Part shown: in pieces, positions 61,545 to 64,000 of the stretch
Layout: each line of letters starts with the position of its first letter
Position numbering within the stretch: the stretch's first letter is position 1
Source: Vicingus serpentipes
GTDB lineage: Bacteria; Bacteroidota; Bacteroidia; Flavobacteriales_E; Vicingaceae
Assembly: GCA_024103385.1 (NCBI GenBank)
Contig: JAGFIT010000087.1
Location: 28,707 to 92,706 of the forward strand
DNA length: 64,000 nt
Direction of reading: 5' to 3'
Program-made: the position numbers and the translations under genes
Notes under the pieces: generated by a model
Databases searched by the model: none
What the model saw: only the letters and a program-made list of their open reading frames with translations
What the model was told of the DNA's origin: nothing

Positions 61545-62675
61545 TTATAATCGCTTATTTGAGAAAATTTTATTATAGGTCTTATAAACAAAGCTAATTA
61601 AGTTTTTGTTGTTGGGAAAATCAATATAGGTTTTTGGTGAAGTACTTAAATACTTTTCTAGTTCTTCTTGAGTAATTCCAAACTTTTTAGCTATATAAAG
61701 TTTGTCCTCTTTTATCTTTTCTACATCATAAGAAGGCTCTCTTAACTTCTCCAAAGCCACTTCCCTTGTAATTTGGTTACTGCATATTTGAGAAGCAAAA
61801 GTAGTTCTTCTATAATCCATATTATACTTTATAGGCATCACATAGGATTGCCAAAAAGCAGTAATTTTTGATTCATGATGCTTTCCTCCGTAATTCTCCC
61901 AACCGTAATTTTCCATTAAAAAAGTTCTTGCTTTGTCTTTATCAAATGGAATGTAATTCAAAGGATATATTTTTTTAATTCCTTTAAAAAATTTATAATA
62001 AAATTCTCTCAAAATCCCAAATGTTGGGATTGTTTTTAAAGGTACCGAAGAATATTCTTTGACGATATGACGATAAAGCTTCATATCTTTATATGTATGG
62101 TAGCCCATTTGTAATGGAAGAATGCCTTCTGCAGTATAGTTACCTCCTGGCAATATATATTTAATATCGTGTTTAATTGCCACTTCGTATATTGCAGCTG
62201 GAATAGCAATATCTGTTGGCATTTCTAAGTCAACTATAGATGATTTTAAAAAAGCCAATTGTATTTCTCTAAATTCTTGCCAATCTAATACATAACTCAC
62301 ATAATCAAAACCTAATTTTTCAACCATCGTGTTGACATTTTTTACCGAAATTTCCGTATTCCAACCATTATCCATATGAATTAATAGTGGACGTAACCCG
62401 TATTCTTTACATAAATGTGCAGTGTAACAACTATCTACTCCCCCACTAATTCCAACAATACAATCATAAGTTTTGTTTTTCCCCTTCTCTTTTATTCTAC
62501 TAATAATCATTTCAAATTGTTTCTCCGATTCTCCCTCAACATATGTTTGTAAAGCTATCCGAGTCAAATAGTCTTCACAATGATTACAATAACCTCTTTC
62601 ATCAAAAACAATATCAGGATCTGATATATCCATTACACATCTTTTACATATCTGGTAAGGTTTGTTACTTTTCAT
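61545..62675 (-). CDS. N-acetyl sugar amidotransferase (WbpG-like)
   Basis: The 376-residue protein belongs to the WbpG/PseA family, which replaces an N-acetyl oxygen of an activated sugar by an amide-derived nitrogen to give an acetamidino group. It has N-terminal cysteine pairs (CKRCVMD, CNHCED) and the PP-loop ATP motif GISGGVDSCYTAHL (about 77-90). The middle IAIPAAIYEVAIKHD and ILPGGNYTAEG complete the family. HisF- and HisH-like partner genes precede it by 13 bases. The exact sugar is unknown. Confidence 0.92.
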   Translation of the reverse strand: MKSNKPYQICKRCVMDISDPDIVFDERGYCNHCEDYLTRIALQTYVEGESEKQFEMIISRIKEKGKNKTYDCIVGISGGVDSCYTAHLCKEYGLRPLLIHMDNGWNTEISVKNVNTMVEKLGFDYVSYVLDWQEFREIQLAFLKSSIVDLEMPTDIAIPAAIYEVAIKHDIKYILPGGNYTAEGILPLQMGYHTYKDMKLYRHIVKEYSSVPLKTIPTFGILREFYYKFFKGIKKIYPLNYIPFDKDKARTFLMENYGWENYGGKHHESKITAFWQSYVMPIKYNMDYRRTTFASQICSNQITREVALEKLREPSYDVEKIKEDKLYIAKKFGITQEELEKYLSTSPKTYIDFPNNKNLISFVYKTYNKIFSNKRL

Positions 62676-62688
62676 CTGCTAGCTTCGT

Positions 62689-63444
62689 CTATTTAAAATT
62701 ATATGCTTTAACATCAGGATATTGTATCAACACCCCCCTGTGTTGTCCTTTAAACACAAAAAAACTTCCAGCAGCTAATCCATTCGCATAAGCATACTTA
62801 TATCCTTCTTCAATGTGCGATATAGAACCTGCTCCTCCCAGGGCAATGACAGGAATAGATACTGCATTAGATATTCTTTTTATAACCTCTAAATCGTAAC
62901 CTGACATTGTGCCATCTTTATCAATAGATTGAATAATTACCTCTCCAACTCCTGCATTTTGCATTTCAACGGCAACAGTTTCAACATCTTTTCTAATATT
63001 CTTTTTACCTGATCTTGTATACACATTCAGTTTTCCAAAAATGTTTTTCTTGTAATTAATACATACACAAATAGTGGAAGATCCAAAATAATCTGTAGCT
63101 TCTTTAACAAAAGCAGGGATTTCTATTGCAAAGCTACTAAGCACTATTCTTTCAGCCCCTGCACTTGTTAATTTTTGAATGGTTTCAATATCTTTAATCC
63201 CTCCACCAACAGAGAATGGCATATTCGCTTCTTCACCTATTTCTTTCACTAAATCAATAGATATTGAACGGTTCTCTTTCGTAGCATCGATATCTAATAG
63301 TACAATTTCATCCACTTTTAAATCGTTAAATATTTTAACCGCATTCATTGGGTCTCCAATGTAAGTGCTTTTGCCAAAATTGACTGTTTTTACCAATCCA
63401 TTATTATGCAATAGTAATACCGGTATAACTCTTGGTCGAAACAT
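62689..63444 (-). CDS. HisF-like subunit of the sugar amidotransferase system
   Basis: The 251-residue TIM-barrel protein resembles imidazole glycerol phosphate synthase cyclase (HisF), with SVGGGIKDIETIQ, GAERIVLSSFAI and VIALGGAGSISHIEEGYK. Both catalytic aspartates of the histidine enzyme are absent: position 11 is Leu (VIPVLLLHN in place of CLDV) and position 130 is Asn (VCINYKK in place of the AID motif). So it should not make histidine. In the WbpG systems this subunit instead channels ammonia from HisH to WbpG. Its start overlaps the HisH stop (TAATG). Confidence 0.92.
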   Translation of the reverse strand: MFRPRVIPVLLLHNNGLVKTVNFGKSTYIGDPMNAVKIFNDLKVDEIVLLDIDATKENRSISIDLVKEIGEEANMPFSVGGGIKDIETIQKLTSAGAERIVLSSFAIEIPAFVKEATDYFGSSTICVCINYKKNIFGKLNVYTRSGKKNIRKDVETVAVEMQNAGVGEVIIQSIDKDGTMSGYDLEVIKRISNAVSIPVIALGGAGSISHIEEGYKYAYANGLAAGSFFVFKGQHRGVLIQYPDVKAYNFK

Positions 63445-64000
63445 TATAACTCAATAAAATTTTTAAGTAATTGAACACCTGCACCATGGCTCTTTTCAGG
63501 GTGAAATTGTGTCCCATAAATATTATTGCGCTCAACAGCAGATACAAATTGAGTTTCATAAGCCGTAAGACAAAGCACATCCTCTTGTTTCTTACAATTG
63601 AAATGGTAGGAGTGAACAAAATAGAACTCTGCAAGATTATCAATATTTTTAAGTAAATCTGATGATTTTGCTATCTCTATTTGATTCCACCCTGTGTGGG
63701 GTATTTTATATTTAAGGCTATCCCTCACCTGAAGTCTTTCAACAGTAGCATCTATCCAGCCTAATCCCTTCGCATCTCCTTCTTCACTAGCTGATGCAAA
63801 CAGTTGCATTCCTAAACATATCCCCAATATAGGTTTTTTTTTCTCCAATACTTCTTCATTTAGCGTTTTGATAATGTCTAATCGCTGTAAATTTTCTATC
63901 GCACTACTAAAATGCCCTACACCAGGTAAAATACTTTTATCTGCTTTTTGAATATCTAACTCTTTATTAGTTGTAACTATATCAACTCCCATGCTACTAA
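63444..64000 (-). CDS. HisH-like glutamine amidotransferase subunit (5' end missing)
   Basis: The class I glutaminase has the nucleophile cysteine in GICLGMQLFASASEE (about 50-64 of the visible part) and the histidine-glutamate pair in IYGTQFHPEKSHGAG. The frame stays open to the edge at 64000, so the ATG at 63992 is not the true start; the usual first 20-odd residues lie outside. In this context it makes ammonia from glutamine for the HisF/WbpG pair rather than for histidine. The stop overlaps the HisF start. Confidence 0.9.
   Translation of the reverse strand, partial: SSMGVDIVTTNKELDIQKADKSILPGVGHFSSAIENLQRLDIIKTLNEEVLEKKKPILGICLGMQLFASASEEGDAKGLGWIDATVERLQVRDSLKYKIPHTGWNQIEIAKSSDLLKNIDNLAEFYFVHSYHFNCKKQEDVLCLTAYETQFVSAVERNNIYGTQFHPEKSHGAGVQLLKNFIEL

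Noticed and set aside
62689..64000. Histidine biosynthesis genes hisF and hisH.
   Set aside because: Catalytic Asp11 and Asp130 of HisF are missing, no other his gene is present, and the genes are joined to a WbpG-type amidotransferase.
1..64000. CRISPR array, insertion sequence or prophage.
   Set aside because: No regularly spaced repeats, transposase, integrase or phage structural gene was seen on either strand.

Overview
The window comes from a Bacteroidota chromosome, most likely order Flavobacteriales. The DNA is AT-rich. Promoter-like TAnnTTTG (-7) boxes, the class used by Bacteroidota, sit in front of many genes. Two proteins end in type IX secretion (T9SS) sorting domains, there are CarboxypepD_reg-like/TonB and DUF5686 outer-membrane proteins, and several conserved families are typical of the phylum (DUF2480, DUF4924, SiaC-type, LytS/LytTR pairs). 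No insertion sequence, phage or CRISPR array was seen. About 67 genes are packed tightly and several convergent pairs overlap tail to tail.

1-9.4 kb holds housekeeping genes: the end of a NUDIX hydrolase gene, 5-formyl-THF cyclo-ligase, Hsp20, tRNA-Leu(CAA), prs, rplY, pth, the heme genes hemB-hemL-hemE, and an RhlE-type RNA helicase. Short structured dispersed repeats fill the gaps around the heme genes. 9.5-24.1 kb is mixed: a twitch/radical SAM protein, a T9SS-secreted CotH/lamin-tail protein with a partner lipoprotein, an ABC-F ATPase, a GT9 glycosyltransferase, a PGI/PMI-type sugar isomerase, lipB, a serine hydrolase and an ALDH7-type dehydrogenase.

24.2-28.4 kb is a compact thiamine-salvage locus. 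Two TPP riboswitches control it. The first precedes a YkoF/MTH1187-like thiamine-binding protein, a PnuC/PnuT-family permease and a NadR-like P-loop kinase. The second precedes a TonB-dependent receptor. Together they suggest uptake across both membranes followed by phosphorylation inside the cell.

28.5-48.5 kb carries small conserved genes (DUF1801, truncated hemoglobin, Smr), an M61 peptidase split by a frameshift at a run of eight T, a LytS/LytTR two-component pair, a SiaC-like protein, an OmpH-like protein, a T9SS type B protein, fdhD, trmN6, plsC, tyrS, a SPASM radical SAM protein, a DUF5686 outer-membrane protein and a glutaminase.

48.5-64 kb is a surface-polysaccharide region: six glycosyltransferases or related enzymes, a polysaccharide deacetylase, a methyltransferase, two paralogous polytopic membrane proteins, a membrane transglutaminase-like protein, a sugar epimerase, and a WbpG-HisF-HisH set for converting an N-acetyl sugar to its amidine. 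Ddl and rdgB are embedded in it. The HisF homologue lacks both catalytic aspartates of the histidine enzyme. The cluster runs off the right edge of the window.
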